A stretch of 64,000 bases of DNA from Thiohalocapsa sp. PB-PSB1 (GCA_016745215.1 CP050890.1:3100001-3164000), one strand, 5' to 3'; numbered from the stretch's first letter, positions 1-8,577 are shown. The notes: generated from the sequence alone by a model not told the origin. A program made the numbers and translations.

Positions 1-2
1 CG

Positions 3-383
3 CCACCACTGTGCTGGTCCGGCCTGCCGGCCGGTAGCAAAAGTCTGGCGTTGATCGTGGATGATCCAGATGCTCCCGACCCGGCGGCACCGACCATGAC
101 CTGGGTGCACTGGGTATTGTTCAATCTACCGCCGACCATCCATGGGTTATCGGAAGCGGCATCGCCATTGCCCACCGGCTCGGTCAGCGGGGTGAACGAC
201 TGGCAACGCGCTGGCTATGGCGGCCCCTGTCCCCCGGTCGGCACACACCGTTATTTTTTCAAGCTGTATGCCCTGGATGTGCGATTGCCATTGCGTGGAA
301 CCGCCACGAAGGCCGATGTTGTGGGCGCCATGCCTGGGCATGTGCTGGCCGAGGCGAGCTTGGTCGGCACCTATCGACGTTGA
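3..383 (+). CDS. PEBP (YbhB/YbcL, Raf-kinase-inhibitor-like) protein, 5' partial
   Basis: The reading frame is open from the first bases of the window, so the N-terminus lies upstream. The visible part runs from a PPLxWxGLPAG segment into the DDPDAPDP motif and then WVHWVLFNLPP, the ligand-pocket signature of phosphatidylethanolamine-binding proteins. It continues through a YGGPCPP loop and an HRYFFKLYALD strand. The TTG at 51 would cut away part of the conserved core and is not the real start. Bacterial YbhB-like proteins are small and soluble, and their substrate is mostly unknown. The stop lies 11 bases before the start of the next gene, so the two may be co-transcribed. Family assignment is firm; the role is not known. 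Confidence 0.85.
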   Translation, partial: PPLCWSGLPAGSKSLALIVDDPDAPDPAAPTMTWVHWVLFNLPPTIHGLSEAASPLPTGSVSGVNDWQRAGYGGPCPPVGTHRYFFKLYALDVRLPLRGTATKADVVGAMPGHVLAEASLVGTYRR

Positions 384-394
384 CCCTCGACACC

Positions 395-2431
395 ATGAGA
401 ACACCCATGGCGAGCACATCGCGGTTGGCACCCGATCGTTCCATGCCGGCTTATCTGATCACCGGTGCGCTGCTGTTTTGGGGCGTGCATACCGGCCTGT
501 GGTGGCTGGCAGCGCTATTGGCCTTGCTTGCTGAACTGCCCGGGCATAAACACTGGCATTGGGAGTTCGAACTCCAGGAGCGCCAACGCGTCGCGGATTT
601 GTGCACGGTGCTGATTCTATTCGCCGGTGGCTATCTGTATCTGACTCAGCCACGTCTTGGCGCCGCGCTGATCCTGCTGATCCAATGGCTGCCGGCGTTG
701 GTATTTCCATTGCTGGCGGTGCAGCTCTATGGCCGTCACGCCGGGCTGGAACTGTCGGTGCTGTTTCTGAGCCTGCGTGGCGACAAACCGCATGGCAACG
801 AACTCCTCGACCTGCGTTGGGCCTATGTGTTGCTGTGCGTTGTGTCGGCATCGATGATTCCTCCGGAAACCATATGGTTTTACCCATCGCTGGTGCTGCT
901 CGCGTTCTGGGGGATGAGTTCGCTGTTTGGATCGATGTCCAGATCAACGCCCGGAGCAGCACCGACGCCGGGCCGGCGCCGCAATTTGCAGCGCCTTGGC
1001 GCCTTGGCCCTGGCGGCGACCATCGGCCTTGGCTTCAGCGTCGCGTTGCGTTGGGGGCATGATGAAATCGAACTGATGGTGCAACGCTGGATCGACCAAT
1101 GGATGGGGACGATGATGGACCCCTACCGCGCCACCACGGCGATCGGCGAGGTCGGCACATTGAAGAGCTCGGATGACATACGCGTACGTGTTTATCCGGA
1201 TCGACCCATCCAGGATATGCTGCTGCAAACTGCCGTTTATGACCGATATATCAATGGCACCTGGTTTGCCAGCGGCGCTCCGTTCGAGCCACTGAACATT
1301 CGGCTTGGCAATGCCGAGATTGCTGCACCGCCTGTCAATCCGACCTTCAGCTCCCGCGAGTCGCGCATCCTGGTCCAGATACAGCGCTCCGAGGGGTTAT
1401 TACCCTTGCCAATGGCCACCAATGAGATCAAAGGCCTGACGGCTATCAAACTGCAACGCAACGCGTTCGGCACGGTGCGCTACCGAGTGCTCGGCGGTGG
1501 TGCGTTTGTTGGCTTTCGCGTCGCCGAAGGGTCTCGACCACTACCCTCGGTGGCACCGGATGCCATCGATCTGCGCGTGCTCGATGCGGAACAGGAGATG
1601 ATGGCCCAGGTCGTTGCCGAACTGCAGCTGACCGAGCTGCCGCCGTCACAGGCATTGCAACGGTTACAAGCCTATTTCGACAGCCGTTTTCGCTATACGC
1701 TGACACTGCCCAGGATTCCGGCGGATCAGCCACCGCTGAGCTATTTCTTATCCCATGCCAGAGCCGGCCATTGTGAATATTTTGCCAGTGCCGCGGTACT
1801 GCTGTTGCGTCAAGCCGGCATTCCTGCCCGCTATGTGCGCGGTTGGTCGGTGCAGGAGTACAGCGCGTTGGAGCAGGCCTGGATTGGTCGTGACAGCCAT
1901 GCCCACGCCTGGGTGTTGGCCTGGATCGACGGTGCCTGGCGCAGCTTTGATCCGACACCGCCGGATTGGGCCGCGCTGGAAATGGCAGAGCGCCCTTGGA
2001 CTCTGACATACAGCGATTTTATCGCCTGGTTGCGCTTGACTTTGTCCGGCGCAACCAGCGACGAGCGCGACCAGCGCAATTGGCTGTTGCTGCCGCTGAC
2101 AGTATTGATTTTGCTCCTGGCATGGCGCATCGCTCGCCGAGCACGCCGGGGCAGGCGACATCGAGAGACCCCATTGCCGCAGACAGCAATGGGCGGCGCA
2201 TTCACCGCAATCGAACTGGCCGCGAACAAGCACGGGCTTGGACGACGCTCCACGGAGACCTTGCGCGAGTGGGCGGAGCGCATCGACACGTCGCATGCGG
2301 ATCGACGCTGCGTACTGCGCGATGCGGTCCAGCTGCATTATCGAAACCGTTTCGATCCGTTTGGGCTGGACGCTGGCCAGCGCAAACGTCTCGACAATTT
2401 GCTGGCAGCCTGTTTGCGGCATTGGCGCTGA
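395..2431 (+). CDS. tgpA: TgpA-like membrane transglutaminase (DUF3488 + transglutaminase core)
   Basis: About 678 residues. The N-terminal third holds several hydrophobic helices (DUF3488 type). A periplasmic transglutaminase-like core follows, with the nucleophile Cys in GHCEYFASAAVLLLRQAG (around residue 458), His in DSHAHAWV (around 503) and Asp in SFDPTPPDW (around 519). One more membrane helix (WLLLPLTVLILLLAW) and a DUF4129-like cytoplasmic tail come after. In Pseudomonas the homologue TgpA is an essential inner-membrane enzyme with its active site in the periplasm. It is normally preceded by a MoxR ATPase and a DUF58 gene; here the immediate upstream gene is a PEBP protein, so the usual neighbourhood is broken or lies further left. 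ATG 395 is preferred over TTG 380, which overlaps the upstream stop; ATG 407 is an alternative. Confidence 0.88.
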   Translation: MRTPMASTSRLAPDRSMPAYLITGALLFWGVHTGLWWLAALLALLAELPGHKHWHWEFELQERQRVADLCTVLILFAGGYLYLTQPRLGAALILLIQWLPALVFPLLAVQLYGRHAGLELSVLFLSLRGDKPHGNELLDLRWAYVLLCVVSASMIPPETIWFYPSLVLLAFWGMSSLFGSMSRSTPGAAPTPGRRRNLQRLGALALAATIGLGFSVALRWGHDEIELMVQRWIDQWMGTMMDPYRATTAIGEVGTLKSSDDIRVRVYPDRPIQDMLLQTAVYDRYINGTWFASGAPFEPLNIRLGNAEIAAPPVNPTFSSRESRILVQIQRSEGLLPLPMATNEIKGLTAIKLQRNAFGTVRYRVLGGGAFVGFRVAEGSRPLPSVAPDAIDLRVLDAEQEMMAQVVAELQLTELPPSQALQRLQAYFDSRFRYTLTLPRIPADQPPLSYFLSHARAGHCEYFASAAVLLLRQAGIPARYVRGWSVQEYSALEQAWIGRDSHAHAWVLAWIDGAWRSFDPTPPDWAALEMAERPWTLTYSDFIAWLRLTLSGATSDERDQRNWLLLPLTVLILLLAWRIARRARRGRRHRETPLPQTAMGGAFTAIELAANKHGLGRRSTETLREWAERIDTSHADRRCVLRDAVQLHYRNRFDPFGLDAGQRKRLDNLLAACLRHWR

Positions 2432-2448
2432 GACCTCGGCCTGCCGAT

Positions 2449-2498
2449 TTCGGCGATTTCTGTGGAGAAACACAGCATTTTGCCTGTCTTCCCGTCGA
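2449..2498 (+). repeat. Short dispersed repeat (GGCGATTTCTGTGGAGAAACA core)
   Basis: The core beginning GCGATTTCTGTGGAGAAAC and running into a GCCTGTCTTC-like segment recurs at 27692-27734 and, inverted, at 34652-34694. In all three places it lies just outside a coding gene, and in two of them next to the larger 180-bp type repeat. No coding potential. Confidence 0.6.
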
Positions 2499-2512
2499 GT
2501 GCTGCCTTCGAA

Positions 2513-2690
2513 GCATGCAAGGATTCACCGCAGAGACGCAGAGTGCGCAGAGGGGTCAAGGCGTCTCGCCCGCAAGCGAACCTTGACCAGCCGTGGGAGC
2601 CGCCCGGCATAGGAGCCCGCTTGCGGGCGATCCAGCAGCTGATGCCAGCGGAGCGGACGCGAGCGCCGCGCCTTTCCCGGGGGCTGTAGG
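2513..2690 (+). repeat. Single diverged copy of the 180-bp repeat unit (REP-like hairpin)
   Basis: This segment matches, in inverted orientation, the unit that is tandemly amplified at 33301-34652. Shared parts are CACCGCAGAGACGCAGAG, CTTGACCAGCC, TAGGAGCCCGCTTGCGGGCG and the GCGGAGCGGACGCGAGCGCC to CCTTTCCCGGG stretch. The two CGCCCGCAAGCG / CGCTTGCGGGCG arms can pair. The TAGGAGC..GCTTGC core resembles REP palindromes of other gammaproteobacteria. It lies just behind the tgpA-like gene, as expected for an intergenic REP-type element. Confidence 0.7.
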
Positions 2691-2736
2691 CCATTGTCTT
2701 TTCAAAAAATGAACTGAAGATACCCCAGGGTACAAC

Positions 2737-2990
2737 CTAGGCTGTCGAAATCTGCAGTCTCACTAAAACAAGCGCTTTCCGGTTTATGGATGCCTAGTCG
2801 GTGTCGGGATCGGTGTCAAGGTCGGAATGAGGGATTGGTATCGAGCTGGCTGTTTTCATCGATGAGCGGATTCGATTCCGATTCCTATAGCGACCCCGAC
2901 ACCGATTAGGTTTCCCCAGTGCGTTCGGTGAAGCAATCCAAGACCCGGAATCGGTTTGGCATCAAAACTCAGGACATGTCGACAGCCTAG
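2737..2990. mobile_element. MITE-like element, family A, copy 1 (254 bp)
   Basis: The ends are perfect 12-bp inverted repeats (CTAGGCTGTCGA at the left, its complement at the right). The element is flanked by the direct repeat GTACAAC (2730-2736 and 2991-2997), a 7-8 bp target duplication. Inside, a TCGGTGTCGGGATCGGTGTC arm faces an inverted ATAGCGACCCCGACACCGAT arm, so the whole element folds into a long hairpin. A second copy is at 48691-48937. It encodes no protein, so movement would need a transposase in trans. Confidence 0.75.
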
Positions 2991-3129
2991 GTACAACCCG
3001 CCCAGCGCGACTTGCTCGGGATCGAAAAGACATGACATCAGAACATGAGCAACCTGATGTTTATTGGGCGTTGCCTGCAAAGAATACGAAGCAATCTTCA
3101 TTCTGGTGGAACAGCTGAACATGCTACCG

Positions 3130-3200
3130 GGGCAGCACCCGGTTTCTCTCCGGCAATCGCTTTATCAGTCATGCGTAAACCCTGGCGCAGCCGGCGAGCC
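3130..3200 (+). repeat. 71-bp dispersed repeat, copy 1
   Basis: About 71 bases beginning GGCAGCACCCGGTTTCTCTC and ending CCTGGCGCAGCCGGCGAGC are shared almost identically with 23180-23250; one base differs (CTTTATCAG versus CTTGATCAG). Function unknown. Confidence 0.7.
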
Positions 3201-3441
3201 GCAGCGATGCGGTTGCACGCCGACCGACGCGAGCCGATTGAATCCCAAGCTCTGATCAATTGCGCCCAGCCCGCCTGCTGCACCTCGGGGTGCACAGGCA
3301 TAGGACCCGCTTCGCGGACCGATCGCGCCGGCGCGTGGCCGCTGGCGTGCTGCGAAGCGGGTGCGATGCCGTTACCGAGCGCCCTACAAAACGATCCGGG
3401 GAAACTGGCAAGACTTGAACCAGTCCTCCCGACCACGCAAG
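3201..3441. other. Non-coding stretch with an inverted REP-like pair
   Basis: No convincing gene. It contains GCATAGGACCCGCTTCGCGG (around 3298) and, about 50 bases further, GCTGCGAAGCGGGTGCG in inverted orientation. The pair can form a hairpin like the REP cores elsewhere in the window. The rest shows nothing recognisable. Confidence 0.45.
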
Positions 3442-3664
3442 TCATTTGATGCTCTCCCACTCGCTGCGCTCGACACCCGCCTGCCGCAGAATCCGAGCGA
3501 GGAGGCCCCGGCCAATGTCGCCCTGATGCGGATTGGGGATAAAGACGGTGCGATCATCGCGGCGCATGAATGCGTGCCGACCCGCCGGAGTAGGGTCCAT
3601 CGAAGCGAAGCTGTCTTAGCGCCGCAATGAGTTGCCGACGGGAAATCGGTCCGAACGGCGGCAT
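3442..3664 (-). pseudogene. hicA: HicA-type mRNA interferase toxin, frameshifted
   Basis: Read on the minus strand, the first frame gives MPPFGPISRRQLIAALRQL and on to DGPYSGG. A shift by one base then continues RHAFMRRDDRTVFIPNPHQG to GRGLLARILRQAGVERSEW and a stop. Together these form a complete HicA double-stranded-RNA-binding fold of about 73 residues with the HAFMRR histidine. The total of 223 bases is 74 codons plus one, so a single inserted base near 3580 explains the break. The start overlaps the stop of the upstream hicB by one base (TGATG). HicA toxins cleave mRNA; this one should be inactive unless the shift is a sequencing error. Confidence 0.75.
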
Positions 3665-3906
3665 CAGGCGATATCGGCAATGCGGATGTGCTGCTCATCG
3701 ATCACTGGGAGCTCGAGCCCCTGCGCCACGCGGACCAGTATCCAGTCCTCCAACACCTCGGCGAGCTGGTCGCGGCAACCCTCCAGCGTGTCGGCGTTGG
3801 CAAAGACGCCTGGGCAGGGCGCGATCTCGCCGTAGAACCCCTCGTCGTCGTCCAGCAGTTCGTAGCGGGCGTGGTGCATGGCCGCACGGATGTAGTCGAT
3901 CAGCAT
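3664..3906 (-). CDS. hicB: HicB-family antitoxin
   Basis: 80 residues. YELLDDDEGFYGEIAPCPGVFANADTLEGC is the partial RNase-H-like fold of HicB antitoxins (the F-x-GEIP-x-CPGV pattern), followed by LAEVLEDWILVRVAQG. There is no added DNA-binding domain. It precedes the broken hicA in the same operon, the hicB-first order seen in a minority of HicAB loci. With the toxin gene damaged, this is an orphan antitoxin that could still neutralise related HicA proteins encoded elsewhere. Confidence 0.85.
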   Translation of the reverse strand: MLIDYIRAAMHHARYELLDDDEGFYGEIAPCPGVFANADTLEGCRDQLAEVLEDWILVRVAQGLELPVIDEQHIRIADIA

Positions 3907-4284
3907 CAGTTGAGTCCTCCAAGTGCTTGCGTTAGTGCCATTGGCGCCGCCGGTTTTCGCTCATTGGACATGTCTCTTGTGCAGGCGTTGGAAGTCAACG
4001 CTAGCTAAGCCCCGGCGCCGCCGTCAAGTCCCTCGCGATACTGCACTGGCCTATCCGATGTCAATTATCTTGTCCGGTCAGCGACAACTATCTTGGCCGG
4101 TTAGTTGTCGCTGTTCTTTGGGGTGGGAGCCTCCTATGTTGTGGGGTGGTTTGGGGCGCCCCTGGCGGGTCCGAGCACGGGAAGGAGCCCGAAGGGCGAC
4201 TGGACGTGCTCGGACCCGCCAGGGGCGCGGCGCCGCGCCGTGGGGTTGTCGTCGCGCGCCGTGCGGGCGCGCTCGCGACGACGA

Positions 4285-5145
4285 TTACTCGGCCTCGGGG
4301 TTGATGGCCGACGCGCGCGGTTCGTTACGCCGCGCGCTGTCAGCGCTGCTTGTCGTCGACCTGTTCGCTGGCGCCGGATATGCGCTCGCCGGCTCGCTGC
4401 CGCGCTGGCCGAGGGCGTGCTTGCGCCGGTAGCTATCGCTTACGATCTCGATGATGCTCGCGTGATGGACCAGGCGGTCGACGCCGGCCACCGTCATCAT
4501 CTGGTCGGGGAAGATCTGATCCCAGTCGGCGAACGCCTGGTTGGAGGTGATGATCAGGCTGGCGCGCTCGTAGCGATGGGCGATGAGTTCGAACAGCACC
4601 TGTGTTTCCTGTTGGCTTTTCTTGACGTAGCCGAAATCGTCCAAGATCAGTAGCGGGTACTTGTCGAGCTTGTGCAACGCGTCTTCCAGGCGCAGTTGCT
4701 CGCGGGCGAGTTGCAACTGCTGCACCAACGCGGTGGTGTTGGCGTAGCGCACGCGCACGTTGCGCTCGGTGAGCGCATGGCCGATGGCGGCGGCCAGGTG
4801 GGTCTTGCCGACGCCGCTGGCACCGAACAGCAGCAGGTTGCGCGCTTGGCGGGTCCAGTCGCTGGAGCCGGCCAGGGCCTGGATCTGCGCGCGGGTCGCC
4901 TCTGGCAGTTCGGCGAAATCGAAGCTGGCCAGGCTTTTGCCCGGGGGCAACTGGGATTCCTTGCTGTAACGCGAAATGCGTCGGCTGTGACGATCGGCCA
5001 GCTCTTGCTCGCATCGCGCACTGAGGTAGCGCGCGCCGTCCCAGCCGTTGCGCTCGGCTGTCTCGAGCTGCGTCTGCCAGTGGCGGGCGATGCTGGTGAG
5101 GTTCAGTTGCTTGAGCATCAGCGCTAATGTGGCGGTCTGGACCAT
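4285..5145 (-). CDS. istB: IS21-family helper ATPase IstB
   Basis: About 286 residues from the ATG giving MVQTATLALMLKQLNL, the usual IstB start; upstream in-frame codons overlap the intergenic region and look non-coding. AAA+ motifs: Walker A GASGVGKTH, Walker B LLILDDFGY, sensor I ITSNQ. IstB forms an ATP-dependent clamp on target DNA and activates the IstA transposase. The C-terminal 45 residues, after RKHALGQRG, are a low-complexity tail. The gene lies about 98 bases downstream of istA. Confidence 0.92.
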   Translation of the reverse strand: MVQTATLALMLKQLNLTSIARHWQTQLETAERNGWDGARYLSARCEQELADRHSRRISRYSKESQLPPGKSLASFDFAELPEATRAQIQALAGSSDWTRQARNLLLFGASGVGKTHLAAAIGHALTERNVRVRYANTTALVQQLQLAREQLRLEDALHKLDKYPLLILDDFGYVKKSQQETQVLFELIAHRYERASLIITSNQAFADWDQIFPDQMMTVAGVDRLVHHASIIEIVSDSYRRKHALGQRGSEPASAYPAPANRSTTSSADSARRNEPRASAINPEAE

Positions 5146-5242
5146 GTCAGTGCAGCTCCATGGATTGGCCCTGCGCGGGCAACAGGTGGTCGTAGCTCGC
5201 AAGCGCGTGCTGGGTACTGGGCCGGTCGCGCAGCTCAGCCTG

Positions 5243-6682
5243 CTATGTGGCTGCGTCGCGGGCGTCGAAACGGCTTTCCAGCGCCGTCAGCGTGGGCACG
5301 CTACCCGCGGCGATGCGCTCGAGCAGATACGCGCCCAGCGCCTGCTCACAGTCGGCGCGCGCGGCCAGGGCGAGGATGCCGACGATGCGTTTGCATGCCG
5401 CGCGTGCTTCTAGGTGGCTGTCCAGATGCTGCCAGATCGCGCGGTAGGTGGCGTTGGGCAGCAGGTCGTCGCGCAGCTGCGAGTAGCGAAAGGCCTGCGG
5501 CTTGCGTGCCAGCACGCCGATGAGGTGGCGGTAGTCGATGCGCCGTGCCCGCTCGTGGTTGACGCTGTACACCCGCGGCAGCGTGAGCGCCAAGGTGGCG
5601 CCGACGTACGCCTCGATGCGGTCGTCGAAGAGATGCAGGCGTAGCCGCTCGCCGACCAGGCGTGCGGGCACGCTGTAGAGCACGCGCTTGACATCAATGG
5701 TGGCGAAGGTGGTGACCACGACCAGCTGCTCGCTGTAGTCGCCGGTGCGCCGCCGTGGTAGGGCTTGCAGCTGCGCGCGCTCAATGGCGAGCGCCTCGCT
5801 GCAACGCCGGTTGAAACGCACCAGCAGCGCGTCGAGCCACTCTCGGTAGTCCTGCAAGCTGGCGAAATCGGCCGAGTCACGCAGCAACAACGCCTGCACA
5901 ATGCGCCGCTTGATGTGCCCGTGCGGCGATTCCACGGCGCCGTTCTCGTGACTGACGCCACGGTTGTTGCGCGTGGCCGTCATGCCGTAATGCGCGCAGA
6001 GCTGCGTGTAGCGCTCGGTGAGGTCCGCTTGTGCTTCGCTGCTGAGGTTCTTGTAGGCCGCCGAGAGGCTGTCGGTGCGGTGCTCCAACGGTGCCCCACC
6101 AAGCCGCCACAGCGCCTCCTGTAGCCCTTCGGCCAGCGCACTGTAGGATTCCCCTCCAAGCACGACCTTGACGTGGCTCCAGCCGCTGTAGGCGAGGCGA
6201 AAGTGGTACAGCCGGTGGTCCAGCTCCTCGCCAGCGATCGTCACGACCAGCCCTTTGAGTTCGGTGACATCCGATAACCCCTGCCGACCTGGTTCCTGCA
6301 CCTGGCGGAACATCACCTCCTTGTCCGCTCCGTGCAGCGCCTTCCACGCCTTCACCCGACGCTGGAAGGTGCGCTTCTTGCCGTTGCCGTACTCTCCCGG
6401 ATGGCGTTCCTGCAAGTCTTCAAACAGGGTCGTCGCATCCAGGCGCGGCTGGCGCTCCAGACGACTGACGATCTCCTCCTCCCAGACCCCTGCAAACGGG
6501 TCCGCGCGCGTTCGCCAGTGCCGCTCCTTGCTCTGCAGTACGCCGATCTCCCCGTGTTCGATCCGCCGTGCACTGCGCTCGGATACGCCCGTCTTGGCAC
6601 TCGCCTGCGCCTGCGTGCGACTTTGCTTTCTGTTGCTCATGTAGAACTTGACCTGCTCAATGGTGATCCGCTTGCCTGACAT
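5243..6682 (-). CDS. istA: IS21-family DDE transposase IstA
   Basis: 479 residues. An N-terminal helix-turn-helix (SRTQAQASAKTGVSERSARR) is followed by an rve-type integrase core. Likely catalytic positions are an acidic residue in LSDVTELKGLVV, Asp in HRTDSLSAAY and Glu in HENGAVESPHG. The C-terminal Mu-transposase-like domain includes the VLYSVPARLVGERL segment. It lies inside matching IS21 ends and precedes istB. No frameshift is visible. Confidence 0.92.
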   Translation of the reverse strand: MSGKRITIEQVKFYMSNRKQSRTQAQASAKTGVSERSARRIEHGEIGVLQSKERHWRTRADPFAGVWEEEIVSRLERQPRLDATTLFEDLQERHPGEYGNGKKRTFQRRVKAWKALHGADKEVMFRQVQEPGRQGLSDVTELKGLVVTIAGEELDHRLYHFRLAYSGWSHVKVVLGGESYSALAEGLQEALWRLGGAPLEHRTDSLSAAYKNLSSEAQADLTERYTQLCAHYGMTATRNNRGVSHENGAVESPHGHIKRRIVQALLLRDSADFASLQDYREWLDALLVRFNRRCSEALAIERAQLQALPRRRTGDYSEQLVVVTTFATIDVKRVLYSVPARLVGERLRLHLFDDRIEAYVGATLALTLPRVYSVNHERARRIDYRHLIGVLARKPQAFRYSQLRDDLLPNATYRAIWQHLDSHLEARAACKRIVGILALAARADCEQALGAYLLERIAAGSVPTLTALESRFDARDAAT

Positions 6683-6772
6683 TCACGCGCCGTTTGGTTG
6701 CGAAAATGCCAGCTACCTTAGCCTCTAAAATCGGCCAAGTTAGTTGTCGTCGACCGGCCAAGTTAATTGTCA

Positions 6773-6918
6773 CCTAACAACTGCCGTTTTTCTAACGATC
6801 AGGAGAACATTCGTGGTACGTCCCCATTTCTCGCCCAATCGCCGGCCACGCCACGGCAGAGACCAGCTCAGCTTAGGCGGTCAGGAGTTCCGGTGTCATC
6901 GTAAGTCTCGATTAACGT
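6773..6918. other. Short intergenic remnant between IS21 and the cassette array
   Basis: No gene or repeat recognised. The sequence immediately right of the IS end (CCTAAC) resembles half of an attC core, but no partner half was found, so it is not called as an attC site. Confidence 0.3.
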
Positions 6919-7005
6919 GCCCAACGTAAGCCTCAGCCGCCGGTAAAAGTGCTGCGAGTGAAGCGAGCGGCACTTTTACCTGTCGGCTGCAGGCTTTTGT
7001 TAGCT
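6919..7005 (-). repeat. attC recombination site 1 (integron cassette)
   Basis: 87 bases bounded by GCCCAAC and GTTAGCT, with inner arms CCTCAGCCG and CGGCTGCAGG and a palindromic AAAAGTGC..GCACTTTT centre. The TAA stop of the small gene on the right lies inside GTTAGCT, as is usual for gene cassettes read on the minus strand. Confidence 0.85.
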
Positions 7006-7173
7006 GCCATTGGCTTGCCTCGCCAAACGGGGGCCCCGGCTCACCACTTTCTTTTTTGACATAGTCTGCCGACTGCGTAACGCTTCGCAGATTTTCTTAA
7101 GGTCATAGTCGTATTTTTCTGAATGCTCCTGACGATACCGGCGAATTTCCTCGACGATTGGATCTCTAATCAT
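7000..7173 (-). CDS. 57-aa partner of a PIN-domain gene (putative antitoxin)
   Basis: It starts MIRDPIVEEIRRYRQEH and ends with the basic tail GPRLARQANGS. A second 57-residue homologue at 21464-21637 shares DPIV.E(I/V)R, a central KY/D segment and a GRKVV/KKVV motif. In both cases the start overlaps the stop codon of a PIN-domain gene by eight bases (here ATGATTAG). The stop lies in the attC core. Position and size suggest an antitoxin translated with the toxin, but the family is not one I can name. The PIN gene upstream is reduced to its last 19 codons. Confidence 0.7.
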   Translation of the reverse strand: MIRDPIVEEIRRYRQEHSEKYDYDLKKICEALRSRQTMSKKKVVSRGPRLARQANGS

Positions 7174-7225
7174 TCGTGCCTCCAAGCTCTTCTGGAGAGC
7201 ATAGGACGGGTGGTGCAAATCCAAG
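7166..7225 (-). pseudogene. C-terminal fragment of a PIN-domain toxin gene
   Basis: The frame reads LGFAPPVLCSPEELGGTND and a stop. This matches the C-terminal end of VapC-like PIN proteins and parallels LICPILCSPEELIGEEDA in the PIN gene at 21630-22296. The upstream part is separated by the 1.39-kb nested MITE/IS630 insertion; beyond it (8612 on) the frame can be followed only for a few codons (VIENLG) before it runs into a repeat. Confidence 0.7.
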
Positions 7226-7284
7226 CGCTCATGTGGGCTCTAAGGTGAGGACGTGATACAGCACGTTGATTTCCAACGGGACTA

Positions 7285-8577
7285 AGTACCTCAATTGAAT
7301 TATTTGTAAAATTCAATTAGAAAAATCAATTCTATATTCATTCGGTCCAAATGAATCAATGATATTTCTCAGGGCCGCCCTGAGATTGGATATGCTTTCA
7401 TAAGCCGAAATGGGTATCCATTCGTATTTGATTTTTCTCCACAAAATTTCGATCAAATTCAGTTCCGGTGAATATGTGCACAGAAAGTAGAGCGTCATGC
7501 CCCGGCGATCCCATTCCTCCATTTTAGCTGCTACAGCCTTGCTTCTATGAATTGAAGCGTTATCCAAAACCACAACTGCGGGACGTTCGAGGCTCTCGCA
7601 GAATTCGTCCATGATGTCGATCACGACATCGCTATTCACAGATCCTTCCTGTTCGAAAGCTGCGAGTTTATCACCCGTAGAATTCATGAAACCCAAGATG
7701 TTGATCCGTTTCGAACGGGAGGCGGGAATACCCAAGGTGCCGTCTCTTCCGATATCTTGCCAAGCGTATGGCACATACGGATCCAAGCTCAATCCGGACT
7801 CGTCGAAGTAATACAAGTCGAACTCGCCTTCGCAAGCCATGCTCCGTAACTCCTCCAGGTCCGATTTCGTCCGCTCGCGCTTCTCTTCATCGGGCTTCCC
7901 TTTCGGTATTTTTCTTTGTCTTTTCCATACTTTACCGTGTTTCTTCAGAATCTTTCGCAATGTTTCGACATGCGCCTTCTTACCGGTTCGTTTTTCCACC
8001 TCTTCGGCCAATTTGCGTAGCGAACGCGGTTCCTTTTCGAGGCATTCCAATATGATGTTTTCTTCTTCCCGGGAAAAGAGCGGTTTGGCTCCGCGTCCTT
8101 CGAGATCGTATAGCCCGTCGATTCCTTCGGCGACCCAACGCTCGGCCCAGTTGCGAACCGTATTCGTATGTACTCTTAAAATCTTTGCAACTTCATCGAA
8201 CCTTTTGCGATCTTCGAACAGAAGCAGAATCGCATGGGCGCGATTGCGCACATGAGGAAGCGCTTCGCTTTTCATCATGTTGGTGAGTTGATCGATATCG
8301 TTTTGAGACAATGTGCGATTCTCGATGTTTGCGTATTCCATCGGATTGATTCGGATTTCTATTGTGCTGAAGTGAACTTTTGTTTTTCAAGGAAACTGCA
8401 TTTTACCCTATTTTGCTATATCGAAACAGAAAAATAGAGGCCGATTAAAAGAAAGAATTAGTTCTCAATTCGATACTATTGACTTGATTTATTGATATTA
8501 TCATTTTAAATCATTCTTATTAATACAATCTATTCTATTGGAGTACTTATTAATACAATCTATTCTATTGGAGTACT
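7285..8577 (-). mobile_element. IS630-family element inserted at a TA dinucleotide
   Basis: The ends AGTACCTCAATTGAAT and (inverted) AGTACTCCAATAGAAT form imperfect inverted repeats. The element is flanked by TA on both sides (7283-7284, 8578-8579). The empty site is preserved in the second copy of the host MITE at 13044-13133, where GGAC-TA-TTATCTG is uninterrupted. The right end contains a perfect 31-bp tandem duplication (8516-8546 and 8547-8577). GC content is clearly lower than in the host. Confidence 0.9.
7313..8341 (-). CDS. IS630-family DDE transposase
   Basis: 342 residues. N-terminal helix-turn-helix domains (VRNRAHAILLLFEDRKRFDE, TNTVRNWAERW) are followed by a DDE core with Asp in LYYFDESGLSL, Asp in VVVLDNASIHRSKAV and Glu in YSPELNLIEILWRKIK, the hallmark of IS630/Tc1-mariner transposases. 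The frame is intact, the codon use is AT-rich, and the gene lies within TA-flanked inverted repeats. It probably catalyses cut-and-paste movement of its element. Confidence 0.93.
   Translation of the reverse strand: MEYANIENRTLSQNDIDQLTNMMKSEALPHVRNRAHAILLLFEDRKRFDEVAKILRVHTNTVRNWAERWVAEGIDGLYDLEGRGAKPLFSREEENIILECLEKEPRSLRKLAEEVEKRTGKKAHVETLRKILKKHGKVWKRQRKIPKGKPDEEKRERTKSDLEELRSMACEGEFDLYYFDESGLSLDPYVPYAWQDIGRDGTLGIPASRSKRINILGFMNSTGDKLAAFEQEGSVNSDVVIDIMDEFCESLERPAVVVLDNASIHRSKAVAAKMEEWDRRGMTLYFLCTYSPELNLIEILWRKIKYEWIPISAYESISNLRAALRNIIDSFGPNEYRIDFSN

Larger units (their letters stand above)
4059..6772 (-). mobile_element. Complete IS21-family insertion sequence
   Basis: The left end TGTCAATTATCTTGTCCGGT and the inverted right end TGACAATTAACTTGGCCGGT match. 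A second subterminal copy (CGACAACTATCTTGGCCGGT and CGACAACTAACTTGGCCGAT) lies just inside each end; such multiple terminal repeats are typical of IS21. It carries istA and istB in tandem on the minus strand. I could not find a clear target duplication. Both genes look intact, so the element may be active. Confidence 0.9.

Noticed and set aside
3395..3460. tRNA-like stretch (ACTGGCAAGACTTGAACCAG)
   Set aside because: It resembles the 3' half of an inverted tRNA for a few bases only; no acceptor or anticodon stem can be built, and it overlaps the end of hicA.
6773..6918. Additional attC site immediately right of the IS21 element
   Set aside because: A CCTAAC half-core is present but no matching GTTRRRY half or inner arms.
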